Source of the DNA: Capra hircus
Lineage: Eukaryota > Chordata > Mammalia > Artiodactyla > Bovidae
Assembly: GCF_001704415.2 (NCBI RefSeq)
Contig: NC_030823.1
Location: 74,338,458 to 74,402,457, forward strand
DNA: 64,000 bases
Direction: 5' to 3'
The notes under the pieces are model-generated. The model ran no database searches and was not told where the DNA came from. It worked only from the letters and a program-made list of their open reading frames with translations. A program made the position numbers and the translations under genes. Below, in pieces: positions 44,744 to 56,836 of this stretch. Within the stretch, counting starts at the first letter, position 1. Every line of letters begins with the position of its first letter.

Positions 44744-45889
44744 AATGATGCTCTTCAGACTCTCTTACTAATAAAAAATGATTGAAAACCTCACAAGGAA
44801 CTTTGATTTATGATATTTAAAACAAAATCCCTCCGGTTTATAAAATCCCTCAAGTTTATAAACTTGTCCTCACAATTCTCCTATTATTTCCAATGCTAAA
44901 CTGAATATATGTTTTAGAAATTCGTTATGAGATGCTTATGGTCAACTCTCAGAAGAGCGTATCAATAAGCATAACATACCACAGTGCACGTTCCCACTAG
45001 GACCATGTGAGCAGACATGAGTGAGTCAGTGAGTGTAGATTTCATATGCATCTTTATGTATCATCCATAGACATTGCTTTCTCCACAGAACTTCACAGCA
45101 CCCCCCAAGGTACTCGAGGAAGTTATGGAGTACCGGATTTACAGGAATTATAAAAAGGTATTCTAATTACTATGCTAATATGAATAATTCCCCTCAATCC
45201 TTAAAATTATATGACAATAGGAAGTAAGCAAATTGGAAGCCAGTGATTGACATTTGTTTGAGTCATTCAACAGTGAGAAACTAGAAACCACAGAAATGAT
45301 GCTACTTGAGTAAGCGAGCGGGCTGCTCAGGCTAATGCTCTGGCCACTGTTCTCTTGCTTCTGTTGCATCCAAAAAGAAGAAAGCAAAGGTAACAGCCTG
45401 GATGCAGGAAGATAATGCCCTTCACCATATCAAACAGTCTCTCAAGTCTTAGGCGGAGCGGCTGCTCAGTAAAGCCTGCCGGAGATCCTCCATTTCATCT
45501 CCACAAAGAAGGACTGTCGCTGCCCTTCCATTGTCACGCAGTTCCCTTTTTGTTGCCAAAATAAATAAAGAAAAGCCAGCAAGGAGGAAAAAATAATTGT
45601 ACGAGGTGGTTGGGTTGGGATGGGGAGTAGAAATGCAAATCTTGTTCTGGAGACAGTAGAAATTTCCCAGTTACAATTGCACTCTATAAGAAGAAACAAA
45701 CTGGCTGTTGGCAGGAAAATGAAACACATTCCTGAACCCAGATGATACCCTGTACAGATGTCGACAGATCACTTTCAACAGAAAACATACATATTAAAAA
45801 ACAGAAGCCATGGGCCTTAATTAATATCGATTTCTACATTAATATTGACTCCAATGAAACTGTAAATTAGGTGAGCTACCTTTAAGACC
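44744..45889. other. CD46-like intron DNA, nothing recognised
   Basis: Repeat-poor. I searched the minus strand for a further Ser/Thr/Pro exon here and found none I could defend. Confidence 0.4.
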
Positions 45890-45965
45890 TTTCTAGACGC
45901 CAGACACTGTGCTAAGTGCTTTAAATGCATCCCACTGTTAACTTTAATATCACATGGTGAGGAAG
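45890..45965 (-). mobile_element. MIR fragment
   Basis: GCCAGACACTGTGCTAAGTG and CTTTAAATGCATCCCACTG match the MIR core in reverse orientation. Confidence 0.8.
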
Positions 45966-46220
45966 GCATTCAATCATTATACATGTATGTAAAGAAGCTT
46001 ACATAAAGTACCTAAGTTTACAGACCTGTTTATATCTGTGGACTATGACCTGTAATTTTAGATTCACTAAGTATAATAGCAAAAATGGCTATAAATGCAT
46101 TCTTCCTCCTTTTATTACTAAAAGTTCTAGTGAGTGTAAATCACCAGACATTTAAAGGATTTTAAAACATCACAAGGAATTTAAAGGATATTGACAAATA
46201 TAAGCAGGACTTTATGAAAC

Positions 46221-46265
46221 CTGAGGCACTGGAGGTTGTAGACACCGTAGTGGTAGCAATTGCTT
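46221..46265 (-). CDS. CD46-like: Ser/Thr-rich (STP) exon (45 nt)
   Basis: A 45-nt exon with acceptor TTTTCCAG and donor TCAG|GTTTCA (a weak donor). In phase 1 it reads (E)AIATTTVSTTSSAS, a Ser/Thr-rich stretch ending SSAS as in the human STP-B exon. These segments are heavily O-glycosylated in CD46 and lift the SCR domains from the membrane. Humans have three such exons with alternative use. Here only one is found, so a shorter stalk is likely unless others were missed. The weak donor suggests this exon may be alternatively spliced. Confidence 0.83.
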
Positions 46266-46401
46266 CTGGAAAACAAACAAACAAAAAATATATATAAACT
46301 CACTTAATTACTTGGGATTTATTGCTTTCTACTAATATTTACTTATTTGAATTATGCTTTTCATACTTATTTAGGTAAAAATGCACATGTTTTAATTCAG
46401 G

Positions 46402-46608
46402 CTTCCCTGGTGGCTCAGATGGTAAAGAATCTGCTTGTAATGCAAACCTAGGTTCAATCCATGGATCGGAAAGATCCCCTGGAGAAGGGAATGGCAACCC
46501 ACTCCTGTATTCTTACTTGGAGTATACCATGGACAGAGGAGCCTGGTGGGCTACAGTCCATCATGGGGTTGCAAAAAATTGGACACAACTGACCTACTAA
46601 CACTTTAA
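46402..46608 (+). mobile_element. Bov-tA SINE
   Basis: Full copy from GCTTCCCTGGTGGCTCAGAT to TGGACACAACTGACCTACTA, lying between the STP exon and SCR4. Confidence 0.93.
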
Positions 46609-46793
46609 CTTACACTAAAAAATGTTTGCGATCCATTTTACAGGTAAAGATGTTGAACAAGAGAAATTTATGCATCTGTGTGATGTATGCAACATGCTAA
46701 GAGTCTATAAAAGGAAAATCAAAACAAGTTTCTTTGTGAATTAGAAGTCAAACGTGACATGGAAATGAATGTAAGACAGACATAAGTACTAAC

Positions 46794-46827
46794 CTGTTCC
46801 TTTCCAATTGCTCTATATCATTGAAAT
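46794..46827 (-). other. Candidate 34-nt microexon, out of phase
   Basis: Flanked on the gene strand by a good acceptor (TTTTTTCCACAATAG) and a good donor (CAG|GTTAGT). If joined to SCR4 it reads DFNDIEQLERN, but it ends in phase 2 while the next exon expects phase 1. Including it shifts the frame and would end the protein in the 31505-31555 exon, before the membrane span. No similarity to a CD46 exon is seen. Confidence 0.3.
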
Positions 46828-46885
46828 CTATTGTGGAAAAAATAAAATCTTTTAAAAAAGAAAAAGGAAACAGACACCTTCATAC

Positions 46886-47071
46886 CTTTAGTAGTACACT
46901 TTGGTAGCTCGGGCTCCCAAGTCCCATTTGCACCACAGACAACTGTGCTACTCCCGTGAAGGTAAAAACCATCATGACACTGAAATACAACTTCCACATT
47001 GTAGTAATATTTTCCTCTAAATCCTGATACTATTGATCCATGTTTGACGACTGGATAGTCACATTTGACCA
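46886..47071 (-). CDS. CD46-like: SCR4 exon (186 nt)
   Basis: One exon encodes a full sushi/SCR domain of 62 codons, phase 1 on both sides. Acceptor is CTTTTCAG and donor AAAG|GTATGA. The four SCR cysteines are present (VVKC, VFQC, TVVC, LPKC) together with the conserved Trp in TWEPELPKC. The start VVKCDYPVVKHGSIVSGF matches the SCR4 of CD46 (human KCRFPVVENGKQISGF). An N-glycosylation sequon NGT precedes the Trp. SCR3 and SCR4 are the main C3b/C4b-contact domains in the family. No internal stop or frameshift is seen, so this domain looks functional. Confidence 0.95.
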
Positions 47072-48439
47072 CTGAAAAGTGGAGAAATTCCATAATTACT
47101 GAAAGCCTGCTTTCATATAAGACCAAATATCTAGTGCAAATAATAACTTCCAGTTGAAAGGAAGAAATGAGGAATGAAAGGCAAGATGTTAATTGAAAAA
47201 AAATAAATAAAACAACACAAGACTCTGTGCATTGGAATTCCAGGGAAACAGATGTAGAGAAATCTAGTAATGTTTTTCTACCAAAACAGTCTATCATAAT
47301 ATTTTTTGGCTTTCCTACATTTTTTTTTTTCCAGTACTGACATGTATTGAGAAAGGTCTGACTATCAGATACAAACTCAGGGTAAGTTCAAAAATGACTT
47401 TTGATGCTCTTTAGCTCTAGGATTTTTTTCAGGTCATGCTGACACTAATTACAGTACCATGTTCTTTTAGAAAGATAGTAAACACGTTTTTGAGAAGGTA
47501 ATACTTGAGTACAAATTTAAAAGTTGAAACGAAGCTAGCCATTAAAAAAAAAAAAGGAAATAGTTCTCAGGTGGCAGAAACATACAGGAACTGGGACGTT
47601 CAAGAAAATCAAGGGTCAGTAGAGCCAGGGCAGTGTTTCCCAAACATTTGGGACTGTAAACCCAGAGATCAACATGTTTTAAGTTTTAAAACACATTTTA
47701 AGTGTTAAACCAGTATGCAAACACATATGCCTGAGATAACGCTAGAAGTTAATATTTAGCACTCACAACAGTGTACCTTGGTATATTCCATTCTCCTCCA
47801 CCTCTCCAGAAGTAAATTAAAGGTCAGGGCCTTCTAGACTGACTTCAGATCTACTGATGGGTTTTGCAGAATTTGGAAACAAATCTGAAAAAACACTGGG
47901 CAGGGAGGTGACTTCAAGAGAACACTTTATGAGATTAATCTGAGCAATAGACGAGGGCCAGAAATATAGCCTTTTAAGCCAGAAAGATGTTTTCTCCTTT
48001 CCTGTGGATCTGAATTTTCATTAGGTATAATTTTTGTTCAGCCAGGAGAACTTATCAATTCTTTTAGTTCAGGTTGTCTAATGACAAATTATTAGCTCTT
48101 CTTTATCTGAAACGGTTTTCATTTATTTCAGTTTCAGTTTTGAAAGATTTCTCCTTGAGGGGGAATTCTAGGATATTCTTTCAGCACATGAGCACAAGTT
48201 ATTGTCTTCTCTTCTTCACAGTTTCTCGAGAGAAGTCGGCTGTTACTCTTTCTTTGAGGTGAGGAAGGAAGAATGTAACATGCTCTTCTCCTCTCTTACT
48301 GGCAGCTTTTTCTTTTGTTTTTAGTCTAATGGGGATTATTTGGTAAATTTTTAGAATTTATTTATCCTGCTAGGGTCAATGAATTCCCTGGGGGTGGATC
48401 TCTGGGGTGAATGTTGTGGCTCAAATTCAAATAATACAG
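47072..48439. other. CD46-like intron between SCR3 and SCR4, part
   Basis: No exon, RNA or clear repeat in this part. A 67-aa plus-strand frame (47505-47708) and a 62-aa frame (48074-48262) are unsupported. Confidence 0.4.
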
Positions 48440-49075
48440 AATAAAATAAATAGAGAATAAAAAATAAATGGAGAACAAACTTATGGGTACCAGAGGGAAA
48501 CCAGGGGTGGGACGAATTGGGAGATTGGGATTGACGTATATACTCTACTATGCGTACAATAGATAACTAATGAGAAACTACTGTCTAACAAAGGGAACTC
48601 TACGCAATGCTCTGGGTGATGTAAATGGGAAGAATACCTGAAAAACAGTGGATATATATGTGTGTGTGTATATATCTATATATATATTCTGCTGCCGCTA
48701 CTGCTAAGTCGCTTCAGTCATGTCTGACCCTGTGCGACCCCATAGACAGCAGCCCACTAGGCTCCTCTGTCTCTGGGATTCTCCAGGCAAGAATACTGGA
48801 GTGGGTTGCCATTTCCTTCTCCAATGCAGGAAAGTGAAAAGCGAAAGTGAAGTCGCTCAGACTCGTGCCCGACTCTTAGCAACCCCATGGACTGCAGCCT
48901 ACCAGGCTCCTCCGTCCATGGGATTTTCCAGGCAAGAGTACTGGAGTGGGGTGCCATTGCCTTCTCCGCCATATATATATACACACACACGTATATATAC
49001 GTCTGATTCACATTGCCATACAGTAGAAACTCACACAACATTGTAAAGCAACTATACTCCAATATAAAACAGACA
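48440..49075 (+). mobile_element. L1 3' end, split by Bov-A2
   Basis: L1 3' UTR text (ATGGGTACCAGAGGGAAACC; TAAAGCAACTATACTCCAATA) is interrupted by a SINE at 48690 inside a TA/TG microsatellite (48655-48690 and 48970-49005). Confidence 0.9.
48690..48968 (-). mobile_element. Bov-A2 SINE (dimer)
   Basis: Reverse dimer: GCTGCCGCTACTGCTAAGTC end, linker GAAAAGCGAAAGTGAAGTC, second unit ending GCCATTGCCTTCTCC. Inserted into a TA-repeat. Confidence 0.94.
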
Positions 49076-49298
49076 AATAGGTGTCTATATTGTACTTTTT
49101 ATATGACACTCCAATTACATGTACGTTTAGTGCTTGCTACTCTTCCATAGGTGTATAAATTTCTCTCTCTCTCATGTAATATTTCTTTTGAAATCAGGTT
49201 TCATTTGTATTGTATTGATTTCAGGTTCACTGATGTTTTCTCTGTTGGGCAACACTGCTGATACTTGTGCTAATGATTTTCTTTAAGTTAGGTTTCCG

Positions 49299-49985
49299 TT
49301 CAGTTCAGTCGCTGAGTCGTGTGCCACTCTTTGTGACTCCTTAGACTGCAGCATGCCTTACTTCCCTGTCCATCACCAAATCCCAGAGCTTACTCAAACT
49401 AACACATGTCCATTGAGTCAGTGATGCCATCCAACCGTCTCATCCTCTGTCATCCCCTTCTCCTCCTGCCTTCAATCTTTCCCAGCATCAGGGTCTTTTC
49501 CAATGAGTCAGTTCTTCACATCCGGTGGCCAAAATATTGGAGTTTCAGCTTCAGCATCAGTCTTTCCAATGAATATTCAGGACTAATTTCCTTTAGGATG
49601 GACTAGTTGGATCTCCTTGAAGTCCAAGGGACTCTCAAGAATCTTATCCAACACCACAGTTCAAGAGCATCAATTTTTCTGTGCTCAGTCTTCTTTATAG
49701 TCCAACTCTCACATCCATACATACTACTGAAAAAACCATAGCTTTGACTAGATGGACCTTTGTTGGCAAAGTAATGTCTCTGCTTTTTAATATGTTGTCT
49801 AGGTTGGTCATAGCTTTTCTTCCAAGGAGCAAGCCTCTTTTAAATTCATGGCTGCAGTCACCATGTGCAATGATTTTGGAGCCCTCCCAAAATAAATTCT
49901 CTCACTGTTTCCATTGTTTCCCCATCTATTTGCTATAAAGTGATGGGGCCAGATGACACGATCTTAGTTTTCTGAATGTTGAGTT
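49299..49985 (-). mobile_element. BovB LINE 3' end
   Basis: C-terminal ORF2 and tail in reverse. Frames are broken (49406-49606, 49681-49938). Confidence 0.93.
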
Positions 49986-50199
49986 TTAACTGTATTACAT
50001 ACAGTTAAACAGTAAAAGTGTACATCTGCTTGCTGTTTAATACATTCAAATAATCATGTATTACCAACACAGTAAAGACATAGAAAGTTTCCATACCCGC
50101 CCCCCAAATTTCCTCATGCCACTTTGTAAACAGTGCCTACCAATAACTCTGCCTTCCTCAACCAGCCTACCAGTAATCAATATTCAATCCCTATAGTGT

Positions 50200-52632
50200 T
50201 GTTTGGTCATCAGGTGCCCAATATGCTACTGGAGAAAAGCAGAAATAGCTCCAGAAGGAATGAAGAGGCTGAGGCAAAGCAGAAACAATGCCCAGTAGTG
50301 GATGTGACTGGTGCTGAAAGTAAAGTCCAATGCTGTAAGAACAATACTGCATAGGAACCTGGAATATTAAGTCCATGATCAAGGTAAATTGGAAGTGGTC
50401 AAACAGGAGATGGCATGAGTGAACATTGACAATTTAGGAATCAGTGAACTAAAATGGACTGGAATGGGCAAATTTAATTCAGAAGAACATTATATCTACC
50501 AGCTGACTGTGGCTCAGGTCATGAACTCCTTATTGCCAAATTCAGACTTAAATTGAAGAAAGTAGGGAAAACCAGTAGGTCATTAAGGTATGACCTAAAT
50601 CAAATACCTTATGATTATACAGTGGAAGTGACCAAGGAATCATATCTGATAGACAGAGTACCTGAAGAACTATGATTCGTGACATTGTACAGGAGATGGT
50701 GATCAAAACCATCCCCAAGGAAAAGAAATGCAGAGGCAAATGGCTGTCTGAAGAGGCCTTACAAATATCTGAGAAAAGAAGAAAAGTGAAAGGCAAAGGA
50801 GAAAAGAAAAGATAAACCCATCTGAATGCAGAGTTCCAAAGACTAGCAAGGAGAGATAAGAAAGCCTTCCTCAGTGATCAATGCAAAGAAATAGAAGAAA
50901 ACAATAAAATGGGAAAGACTAGAGATCTCTTCAAGAAAATTAGAGACACCAAGGGAACATTTCATGCAAAGATGGGCTCTATAAAGGACCGAAACGGTAT
51001 GCACCTAACAGAAGCAGAAGACATTAAGAAGAGGTGGCAAGAATCCACAGAAGACCTGTACTAAAAAGATCTTAATGACCCAGATAATCATGATGGTGTG
51101 ATCACTCCCCTAGAGCCAGACATCTTGGAGTGTGAAGTCAAGTGGGCTTTAGGAAGCATCACTACAAACAAAGCTTGTGGAGGTGATGGAATTCCAGTTG
51201 AGCTATTTCAAATCCTGAAAGATGTTGCTGTTAAGTGCGGCACTCAATATACCAACAAATTTGGGAAACTCAGCAGTGGCCACAGGACTGGAAAAGGTCA
51301 GTTGTCATTCCCAAAGAAGGGAAATGCCAAAGAATGTTCAAATTAATGCACAATTGCACTCATTTCATAGGCTAGCAAAGTAATGCTCATTATTCTCCAA
51401 ACGAGCCTTCAACAGTACATGAACCGAGAACTTCCAGATGTTCAAGCTGGATTTAGAAAAGGCAAATGAAACAGTGATCAAATTGCCAAGATCCACTGGA
51501 TCATTGAAAAAGGACAAGAGTTCCAGAAAAACATCTCCTTCTGCTTTGTGGTCTACACCAAAGCCTTTGACTGTGTGGATCACAACAAACTGTGAAAAAT
51601 TCTTAAAGAGATGGGAATACCAGACCACCTTACCTGCCTCCTGATAAACCTGTATGCAGGTCAAAGAGGAACAGTTAGAACTGGACATGGAACAACAGAC
51701 TGGTTCCAAATAGGAAAAGGAGTACGTCAAGGCTGTATACTATCACCGTGCTCATGTAACTTATATGCAGAGTACATCATGAGAAATCCTGAGCTGAATG
51801 AAGCACAAGCTGGAATCAAGATCGCTGGGAGAACTATCAATAACCTCAGATATCCAGATGACACCACCCTTAAGGCAGAAAGTAAAGAGGAACCCAAAAG
51901 CCTCTTTGATGAAGGTGAAAGAGAAGAATGAAAAAAATGGCTTAAAACTCAACAGTTATAAAATGAACATCATGCCATCCGGTCCCATCACTTCATGGCA
52001 AATAGATGGGGAAGCAGTGGAAACAGCGATGGGGTTTATCTTCTTGGGCTCCAAAATCATTGCAGATGGTGACTGCAGCCGTGAAATTAAAAGATGCTCC
52101 TCCTTGGAAGAAAAGCTATGACACACCTAGACCACGTATTAAAAAGCAGAGACATTGCTTTGCCAACAAAGGTCCATCTAGTCAAAGGCATGGTTTTTCC
52201 AGTAGTCATATATGGATGTGAGAGTTGGACCATAAAGAAGGCTGAGCACCAAAGAATTATGCTTTCGAACTGTATGATGTTGGAATAAACTCTTGAGAGT
52301 CCTTTGGACAGCAAAGAGATCAAACCAGTCATCCTGAAGAACTCAATCTTGAATATTCATTAAAAGGACTGATGCTGAAGCTGAAGCTCAATACTTTGGC
52401 CATCTGATGCAAAGCGTCAGCTCATTGGAAACAACCCTGATGCTCAGAAAGATTTCAATCGGCAGGCTGAATAGGGGATGGACAACAGAGGACAAGATGA
52501 CCGAATAGCGTCACCGACTCAACGGACATGAGTTTCAGCAAGCTCCAGAAGATGGTGAAGGACGGGGAAGCCTAGCGTGCTGCAGTCCATGGGGTCTCAT
52601 AGAGTTGGACAAAACTGAGTGACTACAATAGA
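50200..52632 (+). mobile_element. BovB LINE with internal endonuclease deletion
   Basis: This copy keeps the most 5' BovB sequence in the window. Text up to about 50498 (ACCTGGAATATTAAGTCCATGA, AGTGAACTAAAATGGACTGG) is the start of the endonuclease domain. At about 50499 it jumps straight to CAGCTGACTGTGGCTCAGGTC, the end of that domain, so the middle of the endonuclease is missing. The rest continues through linker and RT to the 3' tail with many stops. RT motif C reads YPDD, and motif A has AKAFD altered to TKAFD. Confidence 0.94.
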
Positions 52633-52639
52633 GTCGCTT

Positions 52640-53515
52640 TTCCAGAATGTCATACGGAATCACATCCTCTGAGTTTGACTTACTTAGGACAATGCATTTG
52701 AGATTCATTCCTGTTGTCTGAATTAAAAGCTCACCATCCTTTGCTTCAGAGTATTATAACTATCTGTATGTACCAATGATGTTCCTCTGTTTACCAGTTC
52801 AAGGACATAAGAGTTGTTTCCAGTATAGGATGATTATGACTAAGGATATTATGAATATTCTCATGCAGATTTTAAGTGTACATGTTTTCATTTGACCCTG
52901 GGTAGCTGAATTGTACCTTAAGTGTATGTTTAATTGTATGAGAAGTTGCTCAATTGTGTTCCAAATGCATACACCACTTGCATTCTCATCAGCAGTGTTA
53001 TCAGAGTCCCAAATATAACATATTCTCACCAAAACACGGAATTGTTAATTTTTTCTTTTTAATTTCATGCATTCTAATAAGTTCTTAGTGGTTTCTCATC
53101 ATGGTTTTAAACGACATTTCTGTTATTACTAATGATATTGAGCAACGTTTCATGTACTTTTTTTAACATCCACATTCTTCTTCGGTGGGAAAAATTCTAT
53201 CCAAATGTTACCCCTTTTTTGGTAAACTGGGCCGCTTTCTTCTTGTTGTGCCTTTAGAGTTCTTTATACGTCATAGCTAGAAGTCCATTCAGAAATGTTC
53301 CTGACAAATATTTTCTCCCAATCTATGACAAGTTTTTTCTTTCTTCAGTGTGTTTGAGAGAAGTTCTCAGTTTTTAAGAAATCCAGTCTTTTTTTTTTCT
53401 TTAAAGAATAATGCTTTTAAGGTTTTTGACGAAATCTCTGCTAACTCACAAATATTTTCTGTTTTCTCATAAGTCTCACAGTTTGGGTTTTACATTTGAA
53501 TCTGTGGTCCAACAC
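52640..53515 (-). mobile_element. Old L1 ORF2 3' remnant
   Basis: Reverse text with typical phrases (TTTGAGATTCATTCCTGTTG, GTACCAATGATGTTCCTCTG, ATGCATTCTAATAAGTTCTTAGTGG). Strongly diverged. Confidence 0.75.
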
Positions 53516-55245
53516 CTCTTCCAGCCATAATAGGATGAAACTACAAATCAACCACCAGAAGAAAAATGGCCCAAAACACGTGGAGATCAAAAGGAACACG
53601 TCACTAAACGATCAGTAGTTGACTGAAGAAATTAAAGAGCAAATAAAAGATATCCTAAGACTAATGAAAATAGAGACAGTCCATTCCAAATATATGTAAC
53701 ACAGGAAAAACAGTTCTAAGACAGAAGTTTGTAGCCATACAGGCCTACCTTAAGAACAAGAATAATCTCAAGTAAACAATCTAAATTTATGCCTATATAC
53801 AAAAAATAGAACAACCCTCTCTGCAAGTGTGTGGAAGGTTAAAATAATAAAGAAAAGAGTGGAAATAAATGAAATTGAGACTGAAAATCAATGAAAATAA
53901 GAGCTGGCTCATTGAAAAGATAAAATTGACAAACATATAGCCATACTCATCAAGAAACGAAAGTATCCAAATAAATAAAAAATGAAAGAGAGGTTACTAT
54001 CAATACCACAGAAATACAAAGGATCATAAGAGAATACTATGAATAATTATATATCCAAAATTGGAAAACCTGGAATAAGTGGATAAATTTCTAAAAAAGA
54101 TATTATCTGCCAATGCTGAGTCAAGAAGAAATAGAAAATGCTGCTGCTGCTGCTGCTGCTGCTACTGCTAAGTCACTTCAGTCATGTCTGACTCTGTGCG
54201 ACCCCATCGACGGCAGCCCGCCAGGCTCCCCCATCCCTGGGATTCTCCAGGCAAGAACACTGGAATGGGTTCCCATTTCCTTCTCCAATGCATGAAAGTG
54301 AAATGTGAAAGTGAAGTCCCTCAGTCGTGTCTGACTCTGTGCAACCCCATGGACTGCAGCCTACCAAGCTCCTCCATCCATGGGATTTTCCAGGCAAGAG
54401 TACTGGAGTGGGGTGCCATTGCCTTCTCCAAATAGAAAATGGGGATAGAGCAATTACTAGTAATGAAATTGAATTAGTAAATAATTTCCAGCAAACAAAA
54501 TCTAGGACTCCATGGGTTCGTAGATGAATTCTATTACACATTTAAAGAATAGTTAAATTTTGCTTCAAAAGATACTGTATAGGAATAAACAAAATGAGCC
54601 ATAGACTGAGGAAAACAGAACTACCATATGATCCAGCAATTTACTTCTGGGTATTAACCCAAAGAAGACAAAACACTAATTTGAAAAGATTTGGGCAGCC
54701 CTTTTTTTATTACAGCATTTTTTTTTTTTTGCAATACCTAAGAACCTAAGATATGAAAGCAACCTACATGTCCTGATAGAATAATGAATAAAGAAGGTAT
54801 GGTACATATAAAATGGAATATCACCTAGTCATAAAAAGAATGAAATCTTGCCACTTGAAACAGCATTGATGGACATAGTGGGAATTATGCAACGTGAAAC
54901 AAGTCAGTCAGAGAAACACTGTGTGATTTCAGTTATACGTGGGATCTACAAAATAAAAAAACTAAACTAATAAAATGAAAAGGAAACAGATTCATGAATA
55001 CAGAGAACTAGTGACTGGCAGAGAGGAGGTGGCTGGAAAGATGAGGAAAATAAGTGGATTAAAATGCAAAACCTTCTAGTTATACAATAACTTAAGTCAT
55101 GAGGTTATGATACACAGACTAGACAATACAGTCGACAATTCTGTACTTACTTTAAATGGTGACAGATGGGAACTAGACATCATGGTGATCATCTCGTTAT
55201 GCATGTAAACGTGGAATCATTATGCTGTACACCTGGCTTTTGCAT
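53516..55245 (+). mobile_element. L1 ORF2 remnant, split by Bov-A2
   Basis: Plus-strand ORF2 region (ATAGAACAACCCTCTCTGCA, GATAAAATTGACAAACATATAG, ATGATCCAGCAATTTACTTC) to the 3' end near 55240. Frame heavily broken. Confidence 0.85.
54141..54429 (-). mobile_element. Bov-A2 SINE with 12-bp target-site duplication
   Basis: Reverse dimer with a (CTG)n end. AAATAGAAAATG stands at 54129-54140 and at 54430-54441. Confidence 0.96.
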
Positions 55246-55314
55246 CAGGGCAATGCTGTCCTTGAAATGACTGTGAAAGATTCTCTCCTCTTGTATTTTT
55301 TTAAGGCTTTGTGT

Positions 55315-55548
55315 TTGTGTGTGTGTGTGCACGTTGAGTCATTTCAGTCGTGTCCAACTCTTTGCGACCCTATGGACTGTAGCCACTCAGGCTCCTCTGT
55401 CCATAGGCTCCTCCAGGCAAGAATACTAGAGTGAGTTGCCATGCCCTCCTCAAGGGGATCTTCCCAACCCAGGGATGGAGCCCACGGCCCCTGACACTTG
55501 TGCATTGCAGGCAGATTCTTTACTGCTGAGCCACTGGGAAGGCCCAGT
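55315..55548 (-). mobile_element. Bov-tA SINE with 10-bp target-site duplication
   Basis: Reverse SINE whose tail is a (TG)n tract. GGCTTTGTGT stands at 55305-55314 and 55549-55558. Confidence 0.94.
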
Positions 55549-55679
55549 GGCTTTGTGTAGAACTGCCGTAATTTACTGCTTAAATGTTTGGTAGAGTTCA
55601 CCAGCAAAGATGCATGGTTTGCAGTACTCTTTGTGAGAAGGTTTAAGTTGTCAGATTTATAGGCATACAGTGGTTTGTT

Positions 55680-56400
55680 TTTTTTCTTTATTATTCTTTA
55701 AACATCTATAGGATATTTTATGATGTTCTCTTTTTCAATCTTAATATCAGTGATTTTATCTTTGTTTTCCTGTCAGACTGTCTACGGATTTATCTGTTTT
55801 CTCCATATTCTCCAAAAACCAGGCTCATTTCTTTGATTATCTCTGTTTTGTTTCTCTTTTCAATTTCATGACTCTCCCGTTTTATTATTTCCTTTTGTTT
55901 TCTTGTTTTAGGTTTAATTTGCTCTTCTTTTTAAATTTCTAATGGTAGAAGCATAGATGACTGATTTGACTTTTCTGTTTTTCCAACATAAGTATTTCAC
56001 ATTATAAACATCCTCGGAGCAGAACTTTTACGAAACTTTTCCTGTATCCCACAAATTTTTGTATATTAATAAGCTGTTCACTTTTAATCAATTAAAAACA
56101 GTTTCTGTTTCCCTTGTGACTACTTCTTTGACTCATGGGTTACTGAAAAGTGTCTTGCACACTTTTCAAGTATTTGGTTTGATTTCTACAATCATCCCAT
56201 TGTGATCAGGTTGATGTACTGGTACTAGTTTCAATATTTTGGAAATAAAAATGTTAAAAATATTACCTAAAAATGATATTACAGAATGTCCCATTGTACA
56301 CTGGGAGAAGACAAATATTTCGCTATCATTCAGCGGATTCTTCGTCAAGAGTCACATTCCCTCCAGTGTCTCCCCACTTTTAGTTAACATGAAGCTGTTA
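55680..56400 (-). mobile_element. Old L1 ORF2 remnant
   Basis: Reverse phrases CACATTATAAACATCCTCGG, TCCTGTATCCCACAAATTTT, CTTGTGACTACTTCTTTGAC and TCATCCCATTGTGATCAGG are typical of reversed L1 ORF2. Confidence 0.8.
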
Positions 56401-56836
56401 AAATAAGCTTTGTCCAGAGTTTAACAATCTTATCAGTGAGAAGGTTAGTCTTTTAATGTTCCTGTAGCCCGTACTCTCAGAGGTCTTATATTACAAGATA
56501 AAACTTTCTTCTTTCTTAAGCCAGGGTGTGTTGAGTTTTCTGATGCTTGCAAACAAACAACAACAACAACAAAAAATCCAAAGTTCTAGCTCGTGCATAT
56601 CCACAGTAGCGCATGATGTGTGAGCTGACATGCCAAGAACATGCTGAGTGACTGGTGGAGGACTCTACAATTAGAACTTTTTGAGTTTGATTTGAGCAAT
56701 ATTAAATTAAATTAGAGGTCAATTTAGCAGGAGGAGCAATTACACGGGAATCTTTTGTTTTCTTGTAGATAAAAATATTTTTGAAGTGTTTCCACAGTAT
56801 TTAGATTCAGGAGGAAATACATGGAAATATGATTAC

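Noticed and set aside
44744..45889. Further STP exon in repeat-poor intron DNA (e.g. near 45100)
   Set aside because: No segment combined an acceptor, phase-1 Ser/Thr/Pro coding and a donor.
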